This document shows, piece after piece, positions 49,763-59,089 of a stretch of DNA of 64,000 nt. Location of the stretch: the NCBI GenBank assembly GCA_029851415.1, contig CM056742.1, positions 62,568,454 to 62,632,453 of the forward strand. Direction: 5' to 3'. The notes under the pieces were generated by a model. That model saw only the letters and a program-made list of their open reading frames with translations, made no database searches and was not told where the DNA came from. Every line of letters starts with the position of its first letter. The first letter of the stretch is position 1. Made by a program: the position numbers and the translations under genes. The stretch comes from Eretmocerus hayati (lineage: Eukaryota; Arthropoda; Insecta; Hymenoptera; Aphelinidae).

Positions 49763-52630
49763 AAGAGGCGCGATAGCGCCTCGCTGGCGAGTATGAGCAG
49801 ACAAAAAATCGAACGAGGCGCTGTGCCTTATATACTTTGAATTGGGGGTTTTCTAACCTCACACATTTTTCCCACCTTACTTATTTCATCCACCCGGGTG
49901 CACTAACATCTCCTGCCTCTCTATTCGGGGCTGTTTTCATACGGACTCACTGTCGGTGTCATCAGTTTCCCGATTCTGACCGCTGGGACTTTTGTTTCGC
50001 TTCGCCAATTTTCACCACCTCAAAAAATCATCCATTCGATTTGTTTAGACCCTCGAATGCAGCTTCGACTTGTTTTGACCTCGAACGCACAGCTTCGATT
50101 CGAGAGTTGTCGACCATTGTCGACGAGCGAGTGAGAGGGAGGAGAGAGAGAAAATCCGTCTGCTTTCTTTACATTGCCATGCATCGCGGTGCCGCAATCT
50201 CAATTAGTGCATGCATTATATCTTGTTTGGACAAAATAGATGCAAAATGTGTATGTTTTCATGGAAAAAGGTGCTATTGAGAGAAAGGTGTTCTCAAACG
50301 CGGTATATTGTATAAACCTGTGCAAGATGTATGCTGGGTTTCTTTGCCCCATCAGATTAGGAGTTTATAGATCAACTTTGAAGTCTATGTGATGCAGTAC
50401 TGAATGTCTTCAGTCTTCAGAAGAATCAGGGAGCATTTGCCAAATACATGAGAATATGGATTTGTGGTCGAATAAGTCACTTCATCTACGTTAATACTTG
50501 TGATATTGCTTTCCATGTTTTTTTCCCAAACATTCAGTCAAAAGTTGGATGGGAAGTTTCAGTGACTGATTATATGTTATTACATGCATACTCTGAATAA
50601 TCTAAATGAATAGAGATTGAGCGGGTATTATTTTACTCTTGGTCTACTGATATCAAGAGTCGATATCGCTGTGAGGACCAGACAATACATTTTATTATTT
50701 TGACTGCTTCTGAGCTGACTTTTGAGTTCTATTAATTGGTGTCATCAAGTAAGAAGCTTGAGAGCTTATCTGTGCCAAGAAATATTGGCAAGTGGTCGAG
50801 CGCTTTTGATAGAACTACCACACACTCCCACAATATTTCAGATCCAGATTAATTACTCTTTCATCGTCACAATCATACATGCAACTCATGGGTCCATGTA
50901 GTACTACTAAAAAGTTCTAGCAGGGTTATTGCTGGTCCAAGAAAGTTTGGAATCATGGGTTGTAACTCATGAGTTGGGATGTGATGTGGAGAAGATATTT
51001 AAGCGCTCTATAAGATGGGAATTTGAATTTTTGGATACTATAGCAGTTGAAGCTTGAAATTCTGCTGACAACTATTGACTATCAGTGAATCAAACCTTTA
51101 TGTAGGGTAGCGAAACCCATGTCACTCAAATTATCTTGTGACTAAAGTTGACTTGGATCGGCTTTTGCTCCTCTTGTATTATTCCCTAATACTATTTCAC
51201 TCCAAATATTGATATCAAGTTTCAAACCAGGGATATGCTAGTTTTCTGGTTCTAAAACATATCCTGAACAATGCGGGATCAGGAGATTCCTAATCACAAT
51301 CATAACATCCCAACTCTCTCTCTGGATGAAGAATGTCTAATATTGTTCAAGCATTGATGTTATGATTGTGATAAGGAAATTGTCTAAATTCTTATAAATG
51401 AGGTAAGTTCTAGAATAAGAGAAAGAGTAATGTCTCGTTCAAAAATATAGAATCAATACTTGGGTGGAATGATATTCAAGAATTTCTCAAGTGAATCAAG
51501 AGCCACTCCAAGTCAACTTGATCAAAAAAATCATCTGAGTGCAATAATTATTTATATTCTAGAGAGATATGTGATTAACAGATTCTCAAAAGCTGTGATT
51601 GGATAAGGTAGTTGATTTCTTCATTTTGATCTTCATGAGGAAGAAATTAGACCCTTCCCCTCTCCATTCACTTTCTTCAGAAGTATAATTTGGCGAGTAT
51701 GAGTTTGTTCCTCAAAACTCATTGATTTTTATCAGGTTTTCACAGTGAAAATGATGATTGATTCAAATCAGCTGTATTTCATAGTTTTAACTCTTGGAAG
51801 AAATGAGATCAAAGGAACTATGTCGAGTATTCCTGTAAATTTGAGAGACCAACCATTTTCCGGGCAAAATACTTATGGCATTGTTTCAACTCGTGAAGGG
51901 AATGAAATGAATAAGAAACCATGTCGAGAGTTTTTCGACCAAGTTTGATTGTATGAGGTGATGAATTTCGGAAATCTTCCACGGTCTTTCTCATTCGTTG
52001 ATTATTAAAACCAGAACTTGAATGAGAAAAATTTAAGAAGTCAAGTATAGTTGATTAAAGAATCACGCTAATTATTCTCGAAACTGTAGATTTTTCTTTG
52101 AAAATGTTGAGCGAATCACTCGTCGCTCTTTTTGATAATTCTTATAATACATGAGAGAGCAACGAGTGATTCGTTCCACATTTTCGAAGAAAATTCTACA
52201 GTTTCGAGAATAATTAGTGTGATTCTTTAATCAACTATACTTGATTCCTTCAATTCTTCTAATTCGAGGTTTGGATTTAACAAACAACGAATAAGAAAGA
52301 CCGTGCAAAATTTCCGAAATCCATCACCTTATACAATCAAACTTGTTCGAAAAACTCTCGACATGGTTTCTTATTCATTTCATTCCTTTCACGAGTTGAA
52401 ACAATGCCATAAGTATTTTGCCCGGAAAATGGTTGGTCTCTCAAACTTACGGAAATACTCAACATAGTTCCTTTGATTTCATTTCTTCCAAGAGTTGAAA
52501 CTATGTAATACAGCTGATTTGAATCAATCATCATTTTTACTGTGAAAACCTGATAAAAATCAATGAGTTCTGAGGAACAAACTCATACTCGCCAAATTAT
52601 ACTTTTGAAAAAAGTGAATGGAGGGGGGAA
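49763..52630. mobile_element. 2.87 kb element inserted in the capsid gene
   Basis: Capsid coding stops at 52637 and resumes at 49756 on the minus strand. GGAATC (49757-49762) and GGATTC (52631-52636) form a 6-base duplication with one change. The left end is AAGAGGCGCG...GGCGAGTATGAG. The right end read inward is TTCCCCCCTCC...GGCGAGTATGAG, so the ends share a subterminal box but differ outside it. The interior has no transposase ORF. The 6-base duplication is the size Polintons make, so it may be a Polinton-mobilised non-autonomous element. Confidence 0.8.
51650..52630. repeat. Long inverted repeat within the inserted element
   Basis: Arm 51650-52120 and arm 52130-52630 are near-perfect inverse complements with a centre around 52125-52150. 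Both encode the same 65-67 codon ORF (51745-51948 plus; 52337-52534 minus) with LRDQPFSGQNTYGIVSTRE. Because both copies keep the frame, it may be a real small gene, or simply recent duplication. Confidence 0.9.
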
Positions 52631-52636
52631 GGATTC

Positions 52637-53094
52637 AAATAAACTTTGAAACTTGTGAGCTTGCAATGATCAAATATTGTGGAAGCAAGCTTTTTGCTCT
52701 GATTTCTGTTGCTCTGGACTCCCAATATGATGAATCGAGGTTTTTTCGAATTGTTGGAGCTTCTGACAGACCAAACATGATTATCTGTCTCTTGAAGCAA
52801 TGGTACCTCTTGAAATGACCAGCTCCGTAAAACTAGAGTGAGGAAAGTATTTCGATCTACCGCCTTCAATACATGGAGCTTATCCAAATCATTCAGAATT
52901 ACAAAATGCATGCACCACGTCATATTCGAGATGGAGATTCCCCTTTTCCAGTCAGCATGTACCACGTTGACGGCATCGTGATCCATATTGCATCGAATGA
53001 GAATTAACTCATTCTTCGAATGAATCACCATTCGTTTTAAATCTTCGCAAAAACCGAAGATTCTCTTCGATGGAATAGGAATATTGGCTTTTGT
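52637..53094 (-). pseudogene. Double-jelly-roll capsid-like protein, middle part
   Basis: The minus-strand frame has IPIPSKRIFGFCEDLKRMVI, then HSKNELILIRCNMDHDA, a conserved NHVWSVRSSNNSKKPRFIIL block and FDHCKLTSFKVYLNP. These are characteristic of the Polinton capsid-like family. It is cut on one side by the 2.87 kb element and on the other by GC-rich DNA at 53095-53545. The ORF's apparent N-terminus (from 53193) comes from that GC-rich insert. Confidence 0.75.
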
Positions 53095-53545
53095 ATACCG
53101 GGTCCTTGCCTTTCGGCTCAACCCCGGTTGCACCCATGGGCGCGGGGCAGGGATACGCCCTGCCAGCGCGTCGGGTTGGAGGATGACCAACACCGAGCCA
53201 GGCTCGGTGATGGCTCAGTCCTCCGCCCCGACTACCGACTTTCGGGCACGGCCCCCAGCACAAGGCCGATGCCCACCCCTCGGTGGGGGGTTTTGGGACT
53301 CTTTTAGGCTTCCTGAGAGCCCAAAGAGTCCCTCGGGATGATGGATGAGTCTTACGGGCTCGCATTGTTATCGCCCGAGGGCGATCCCAATTTCAGTCCC
53401 TAGACTCACCCACTCCCGTGGTGCCGGATGGAGATGTGCGGTCTCCTCGCTCCGGCGGGCGGTAACTGGGGCCGGAGGGTCGTCACACCCCAGGGATGAG
53501 GCGCCATGCTCCAACCCCCCTTGCGGTTCTCTCTGATGAAATACA
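53095..53545 (+). mobile_element. GC-rich insertion, possibly a truncated non-LTR element
   Basis: About 450 bases of sharply higher GC inside AT-rich capsid DNA, with short inverted motifs such as ACACCGAGCCAGGCTCGGTG. The right end runs into TGATGAAATACAAAAAT, like the A-rich 3' end of some R1-type non-LTR elements, which suggests a 5'-truncated copy's 3' UTR. ORFs here are GC-driven. I could not find a clear duplication. Confidence 0.45.
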
Positions 53546-54123
53546 AAAATCGGAAGCATAATTGATTTTATCTACGTTATCATCACCGAGGTTCCAGCAA
53601 ACGTGAGTCAGAGATTTTTCCTTCGCTCCGCGAGATCGATAAACTGGTTTTAAGAGTAGTCGTCAGCCCAACGTGCTTGCAAGTATCCATACAAAAACCA
53701 TTCAATAAATAATGTATTCCTGAGAATAGAAGTATTATTCACGCAAGCGATGCTCGCATCTTTGTCATTATTAATCTCCCCGCTGATATGTAAATAGCTC
53801 TCGCTTGGTAAAATAAACATATCTTGCGATTAAATAGCAATTCTGTTCTCGTCGCTCTTGTCATAGCTATGAGGAGTATATGGATGAAAAAATCTCACAT
53901 CTTCCTCAACAATCCACTCATCGACTTGTGGGTTAGCGAAAATATCAAGAGGTCCCCCATTTTTTCGCACTTTGAATCCCGATGGACGTAGAAATCTCAC
54001 CTTTGCAGTAGTCAGCGGAACCCTAGGCGTGTCCGATTTATCTTTGGCTGAAAGTTGGTGTTGAATAGCTGCTGTTCTTATGCAACCTCTGTTATTATGT
54101 ACAATCATTGTCGCTGTTCTCAA
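53546..54123 (-). pseudogene. Double-jelly-roll capsid-like protein, N-terminal part
   Basis: Frame 53830-54123 contains VRFFHPYTPHSYDKSDENRI, which meets a TAA stop at about 53832. The same frame continues (QDMFILPSESYLHISGEI), matching the position and pattern of the family's N-terminal strand region. Further stops and frame breaks follow toward 53546. Together with 52637-53094 and 49421-49756 this is one gene in three pieces. Confidence 0.65.
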
Positions 54124-54124
54124 A

Positions 54125-54840
54125 GATGAACCTGTAAATTTATCGACTCTCCTTCGAAATCTACTGGTTTTCCGTCTTTATCCTGAATACTCACACTAAT
54201 GTGATCAATTGTATGCACGTGAACGGGGTGATACATTCTATCCGATGGCACTATGTCGATGAATATCCTGTTGGAACAAGTAGTGGAAATCCAAAAAGCG
54301 AATGACTCTCGACTCCGTTCAGATATGAGCCAGAGATGATATCGCAGATTAGTCTAATCGCTGATAAATTTTTGATCTTGATGAGTTCGCTATATATATA
54401 TGCCAATGATTAGCTTTCAAAATTGTCTCAGCTTTTTTATCACTGGAAAATCCTAAAACAGATCCTATGATGCGAGCCCAGAAAAATCTGCGCCATAGTG
54501 GGAATACAATTCCACGCTCAGTTATTCTGTTGGCCCTAAGCATGGATGAATGATCTTCAGCTTCCAAAGTCTCTTTTTCCTACGTTGTATGATGATCACT
54601 CACAACTTTCCGTGATGTATCTTGCAAATCCTCTAGCTCGTAAAATCCGCATGGTATAGTATATACCTGATTTTCGAAATGAGATCGATTATTATTGGGA
54701 TTGACGTTACTAATTGAATTCACCTTTGTGGAATTGATTAATGTAAGCTCGTACCTTTTACTGCTCGCATCTACGTTTGATGTTACACTAGTGGTGAGGT
54801 GAGGTTTGACACCTGATATGAAATAAGTTTTAGACTTGAC
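54125..54840 (-). pseudogene. Probable Polinton minor-capsid (penton-like) protein
   Basis: Minus-strand pieces in order: YELTLINSTKVNSISNVNPN, then YTIPCGFYELEDLQDTSRK, a TAG/TAA-type break, frame 54349-54567 (ILKANHWHIYIANSS), a shifted frame with GSYLNGVESHSLFGFPLLVP, and a C-terminal run IDHISVSIQDKDGKPVDFEG ending at a stop near 54125. The beta-rich pattern, the size (about 230 residues) and the place between capsid and protease genes suggest the single-jelly-roll minor capsid protein. Evidence is positional plus pattern. Two or more frame breaks. Confidence 0.5.
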
Positions 54841-54862
54841 TGAATGAAAAATGAATGAGAGC

Positions 54863-55285
54863 TTATTTGATACTTCTCAAGAATTGTAAGCAAAGTTGTC
54901 CGCAATCTGTTTAATTATACATTCGTCTAGGTATACGATCACATGTGATTCGACAATCTAAACAGCTTTTACGGAAATATCTAACTAATACTGGTAGTGG
55001 GCTCAAAGCACCGAAAGAATCGAAATATCTAACCATATTGCCCTGTTTGCGCCAAGCGCACCAATGGGTGCCTTCATCAGACGAATTAGCCAAATTAAGC
55101 ACGCCACATTCGCGAGGCCGGGGAGAGTCGGGTAGAGTATCTCGGGCAAAGACACCTCTTAAATATTTTATATCCCTCGCAGCCCTCATAATGTTTCGCC
55201 CACTCATACCAAGTCTTCTCACACTCGACAACGTTTGGGCTTTTTTTTCAGAGCCAGAGCCCATCTTACTCCTGTAAGGATTCAC
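54863..55285 (-). pseudogene. Adenain-like cysteine protease (Polinton PRO)
   Basis: This protease would mature capsid proteins. The frame has LRGVFARDTLPDSPRPRECG, the catalytic His in GTHWCAWRKQGN, and the acidic YFDSFGAL block. The stop TAA at 54911 comes only four codons before the cysteine motif CGQLCLQFL, which continues in the same frame to a second stop at 54863. So a single nonsense codon removes the catalytic Cys. The start at 55285 overlaps the next gene by a few bases. Confidence 0.85.
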
Positions 55286-55806
55286 ATAAATTCCTTTTCA
55301 CCTTTCTCGAGGGCTCTATGATGACAAGATAACTCTTCTAAGCGCTTCCTATTCGTCCTGATCTCGAAAACGCTCTCCATTACATTAGCCGCTCCAGAAG
55401 CGAGTGCAGACAGCGCAGCAATCGTTGGCAAGGCCGGTAAAAAGCCGCCCCTCTGAGCCAAAATCAATTGTCTTTTTTTTCACAGCGAACTGTTCGTTTC
55501 CTCTTCTCCGTGCCCATACCTAGTTTGCGTCTGATTTTCATGATTCTACCCACTGCCCCGGCCTGCGAGTCATTCGGAGAGAGATGAGTCTCTTGCGTAG
55601 GAGAGCGTGAGAGAGCGATCTTGTTTCAGCAAATACTCGATATCGTGCGTGAGGCAGGCAGAATCTAGCCTATTCTTGGGCTTGTCATGTCGTTCTAACC
55701 TTTTCTTCAACCGAGTCCCCGGTCCATAGGGACGATATCCAGGAAGGTGTGCCTCGATTGGAGTCTTTTTCAGTAGCGCATTATCAAAGACTCTCCCTCT
55801 TTGCAT
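55282..55806 (-). pseudogene. Phospholipase A2-like (VP1-like) protein
   Basis: Frame 55570-55806 has the calcium-loop motif YRPYGPGTRLKKRLERHD and the catalytic His-Asp motif LDSACLTHDIEYL, as in the parvovirus VP1 phospholipase A2-like domain, also found in some Polinton/adintovirus proteins. Near 55570-55600 the frame shifts. The other frame continues with basic sequence (KIRRKLGMGTEKRKQ) and the hydrophobic GGFLPALPTIAALSALASGA (55400-55450), ending at 55282. The domain is thought to help membrane penetration. The N-terminus faces the ATPase gene with only a 24-base gap, a likely shared promoter. Confidence 0.78.
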
Positions 55807-55830
55807 CGGAAACTGGTCTTATAATTAGGG

Positions 55831-56567
55831 ATGCCATACTTATATGCTGATTTCATCGACAATTCAGTAGTCAACATGAGATTCGTCAAGCAAAAGGAGG
55901 GGATAGCCGTGCCAAACCGGGATCATTGCTCTGGGGTAGAGACCAAGAGCAAGCACGGTGAACTACTACCGTGTAACCTACGCGCATTATTCATCAGTTC
56001 GAGTGGCTGCGACAAAACGAATGCGCTGCTATCGTTAAAATTCGAACCGAATGAATTAGCATTCGAGAATATATATCTGTATCCCAAGAGCTTAGATCAA
56101 GCAAAATATCGTCTGTTGAGAGGAGTTATGAATGAGCTGGAGGATATAAACCTTCACGAATCGACAAACAGTGAAGAGATAACCGATCCGAAAGATGCAA
56201 AGCCGAATTCGCTGCTTATTTTTGAAGGCGTTGCCCATCAAAATTATCACTATGCCGTGATAATTTGAACTTTTTAGTCATTTGTAGCGTTGATGACACA
56301 ACTCTTCGGGTGTTATACTATTCTCACGTTGATTCCGATATGACTTGGGAAGAATTCAAATCCATGTGCTTAGCTTGTTGGTCAGCTGGTAAGTATGATT
56401 CCTGCGTGATTGATAAAACGTCACCAATGAAAAAAGGTAGAATCAGACGAAATTATGATACATTCATGACATTCGATCAGTCTGACGGTAAGCGTCAAAA
56501 TGATGAGATCGAAGGCGAAACCAGTGAAGAGAGTGCTTCAAGGAAAAGGACGAGGAACTGTAATTGA
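55831..56567 (+). pseudogene. Polinton A32-like packaging ATPase
   Basis: A genome-packaging ATPase of the FtsK/HerA type. Frame 55831-56268 has LPCNLRALFISSSGCDKTNA, a Walker A site with the usual GK changed to DK, and NIYLYPKSLDQAKYRLL. The Walker B region reads SLLIFEGVAHQ, where acidic residues are altered. About 40 codons are then missing. Coding resumes in another frame near 56255 (LNFLVICSVDDTTLR, then SDMTWEEFKSMCLACW) and ends at 56567. Damage at both ATP-binding motifs plus deletion make it inactive. Confidence 0.85.
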
Positions 56568-56570
56568 GAA

Positions 56571-57078
56571 GAAGGAGGAAGAAAAACCGAAATCGCGAAA
56601 CAAATAGCCAAGGCCTCGTCGGCGATTCGCAAAAACAACAGTGCTCTGAAAATCGCACAATCAGCTCTTCGTGATGAGGCAATCGAGAATCTTCAGCCCA
56701 TAGTCCAACCTTTGGAGGAGTTAGTTAGCCAACAAGAAAATATAATCGATGATGGAAAACTGAAAAAAGAACTAATCGATAAGCCAATGGAAAGTGAGAG
56801 CAATGAAGGTAGTGTAGGAAAAGATTGGAGGATCATAGACATCCCGAGACGTTCAAGTTTCAATGAGGAGCGTCTTAACGTGAGCATATCTCTGCCCACG
56901 CGTCTGTCTCCTTTTTTGTACCCGGACAAAACTCGCAGCCGACAATATGTTGAAGAGGTATACTCTACTGATAATAATGAGTTGAGCATCGCGGACAATG
57001 AACCATCTCTCGAAAAATCGATTCAGCAGATCGTGAAAATCCTCGACATGGACCAACTTCCGAGATTTTCTTCATAAA
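56571..57078 (+). pseudogene. Polinton protein downstream of the ATPase
   Basis: From about 56580 the frame reads EIAKQIAKASSAIRKNNSAL and QPIVQPLEELVSQQENI. It continues as an acidic linker to a stop at 57075-57077 (LDMDQLPRFSS). The amphipathic K/R-rich start followed by an IVxPLxxL block resembles a helical Polinton protein (sometimes called PX/PY) usually next to the ATPase. The C-terminal domain is degraded in 57080-57300 and shows no continuous frame. Confidence 0.6.
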
Positions 57079-57306
57079 AATTGAGAGTGCTTTGTCACTT
57101 CGTCATCTCACGGATTTCATCAAGCAGAACAAAGGTTTGGATTTGACCTGTGGTCCAAACCTGACGATGGAAGACGGGACTGTTTCACAACCGTCTACGG
57201 AGAATTCAAACGTTTCGAACAGTTTCCAGATGATAGAGTAATATTCCCTTTAGTTTTTGGTACAAACTACTATGGGACCTCAAAAAACTATGATTTTGAG
57301 ATGTAA

Positions 57307-57441
57307 AGAAGCAGTGGACGGTCTGTAGATGAAAGTTGTCTATTTGTGCCCAAGTTCGCTTCTACTTTCTATTATCGTGGATCCCTGGAACAAATTCTTG
57401 AAATGTTAGAAGGACACTATCACTGCATGACTTTGATTTGA
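57307..57441 (+). pseudogene. Small-ORF family, unit A (partial)
   Basis: An open segment without a suitable start, following a stop at 57304. It reads PKFASTFYYRGSLEQILEML and ends at 57441. The YYRGSLEQILEML part matches the shared motif of the ORFs that follow. Either a spliced exon or a decayed copy. Confidence 0.4.
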
Positions 57442-57480
57442 ATTGTTAAACTAAAACTGATGTAAATCGTTTCAGAGCAA

Positions 57481-57801
57481 ATGAAAGTTGTGCAACGTAT
57501 CGTGGGTCACATTGAATTGTTTCTCTTCTACAGTGAATTTGAGCTAGAAGATATATTTGCCGAATATGAGCAGGACAAATACCTCTATGATTCTAGTCAA
57601 ATATTGACAATGATTTTCACTAATCATCCATGTGCTTGGTACACTCACGCATTAACTGAATCAAGAAATAGTTGTTGTGAAGTGGACTCGACTGATCCAA
57701 ACTATAACCCGAATTTATGCGCAGAGTACTATGCTATAGAAAATATTCATGACATAGTCAGTATTCTCGATCAAGATAAGCCATGTATCTTGAATGTGTA
57801 A
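57481..57801 (+). CDS. Small-ORF family, unit B (106 residues)
   Basis: Starts MKVVQRIVGHIELFLFYSEF, just after an acceptor-like cgtttcag. The C-terminal part, CAEYYAIENIHDIVSILDQD, carries a diverged form of the shared motif. It has five cysteines, and no signal peptide or clear membrane helix. I do not recognise it. Confidence 0.45.
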   Translation: MKVVQRIVGHIELFLFYSEFELEDIFAEYEQDKYLYDSSQILTMIFTNHPCAWYTHALTESRNSCCEVDSTDPNYNPNLCAEYYAIENIHDIVSILDQDKPCILNV

Positions 57802-57963
57802 TTCGTTGGATTGAGACTGAAAATCTTTGACAGGTGAGAGAGAGAATTTAAGAGCGAAGCTGCAATATGTGGAACACAATTTTAGGATCTAAATGCAATG
57901 TTGGAGTAAAATCCACTCATATTCACTCTGTGATTTCTAATATGAAAAGGACTGCAAAAGTCG

Positions 57964-58182
57964 ATGATAAAATTTAACAAATTCAAGGTAAGTCAATATA
58001 AAATCGATCTCAATTCAAGTGAATATAATAAATTGATTCCGAAAGATTATTATGAGAGAGGAGACATATCTCAAATGTTGAGATTTCTAGGAAAATACAA
58101 TGAATGTATAGCCAATCCTCCATTAGTGTTTCTTCCGACTAGAATAACAATTGTTAATTGCCGACAGGTTGAAAACGAATGA
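57964..58182 (+). CDS. Small-ORF family, unit C (72 residues)
   Basis: Contains PKDYYERGDISQMLRFLGKY, the clearest form of the motif, followed by NECIANPPLVFLPTRI. A perfect donor-like GTAAGT at about 57989 lies within the ORF, so splicing could give another product. Similar in arrangement to the ORF at 36485-36679. Confidence 0.5.
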   Translation: MIKFNKFKVSQYKIDLNSSEYNKLIPKDYYERGDISQMLRFLGKYNECIANPPLVFLPTRITIVNCRQVENE

Positions 58183-58331
58183 TCAAGGAGTTGATTGGAT
58201 ATCGTGTATTCTATGACACTTATTGTTTGATGTGTTGAGGGATCGAACACATTTCCATATATTCAATTGTTTTTCATATTAAGCGTAATTGATTATTAGA
58301 AACAATTAGTAAAAATATCACCTTTGAGAGA

Positions 58332-58526
58332 TTGAAAGATAGTATTTGGATAGTTGATACATCGAAACGCAGTTTCAATCCTTCAATCTCTTGTGATCAT
58401 TTGGTGAGCGGAGATATAGGCGATGTCTTGAGAGGATTATTCGAAGGCTTTCATATCATTAAGAACCCACAATTCGTCCAATTAGAATTAGATCTACCAG
58501 AAATCAAATTCAATACAAATTTGTGA
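58332..58526 (+). CDS. Small-ORF family, unit D (64 residues)
   Basis: Contains CDHLVSGDIGDVLRGLFEGF and KNPQFVQLELDLPEI. A rather hydrophilic protein that shares spacing with units C and E: aromatic/His, four residues, G-D-I/V, then hydrophobics. Unknown function. Confidence 0.5.
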   Translation: MKDSIWIVDTSKRSFNPSISCDHLVSGDIGDVLRGLFEGFHIIKNPQFVQLELDLPEIKFNTNL

Positions 58527-58628
58527 ATGTTTCATTCCAAAACAGTTACAAGCAATTGAATAAATCCTCGCCGAATCGAATGAAGAACACCTCAAAGCTC
58601 TGAAAACATTCCAGAGATTGGAACAAAA

Positions 58629-58862
58629 ATGGATAAAACTATTATTTCTCCCATCATCTCTGAGAGTAACTGTCTATTCCCAACATTCTTAGATCGCCTA
58701 ACTAATAGGTGGGTAGTTGGGACAGAGGAATGTGAATTCAATTCATTCCGCCCAATATCCCATTATTTTCGAGGCGATGTCGGAGAAATCATGGAATTTC
58801 TGCATATATATCGTTCAAATATCGAAAATGTTCAAGTTGTTGTATTAAAAGATAGGGAATGA
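58629..58862 (+). CDS. Small-ORF family, unit E (77 residues)
   Basis: Starts MDKTIISPIISESNCLFPTF. The motif is SHYFRGDVGEIMEFLHIYRS and the end is NVQVVVLKDRE. As in C and D, a beta-like hydrophobic stretch follows the motif, which suggests one small fold shared by the set. Confidence 0.5.
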   Translation: MDKTIISPIISESNCLFPTFLDRLTNRWVVGTEECEFNSFRPISHYFRGDVGEIMEFLHIYRSNIENVQVVVLKDRE

Positions 58863-58925
58863 TGAAATAGTGTGTTTTGCACCAAGTTCATGAGGGTGTA
58901 GCTCGCTTCTGAGCGATTGGTTTCT

Positions 58926-58957
58926 GGCCCGAGCAGCAGGCGAGGGTCGAAATAATC
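58926..58957 (+). repeat. GC-rich block shared with 1021-1052
   Basis: Second copy of the GCAGGCGAGGGTCG block. It follows unit E by about 60 bases and may mark the right edge of an element. Confidence 0.5.
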
Positions 58958-59089
58958 GCTCGGAAGCGGGGGACCTCAAGAACGAGGTGTAAATACTATT
59001 TTATGCAATTCCACGAGCACCCAGACATCGGAGAATTGCATAAATGTAATGATTTCAATGATAAATTCATGTATATATTGAGTTGAATC

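Noticed and set aside
49757..49804. ATG at 49804 as the start of a separate gene
   Set aside because: Codons from 49762 to 49804 come from the inserted element; the capsid sequence begins at 49756, so this is an internal fragment.
53009..53365. GC-rich 118-codon minus-strand ORF and overlapping 85-codon plus-strand ORF
   Set aside because: Open on both strands because of high GC; the region is an insertion in the capsid gene, not a gene of its own.
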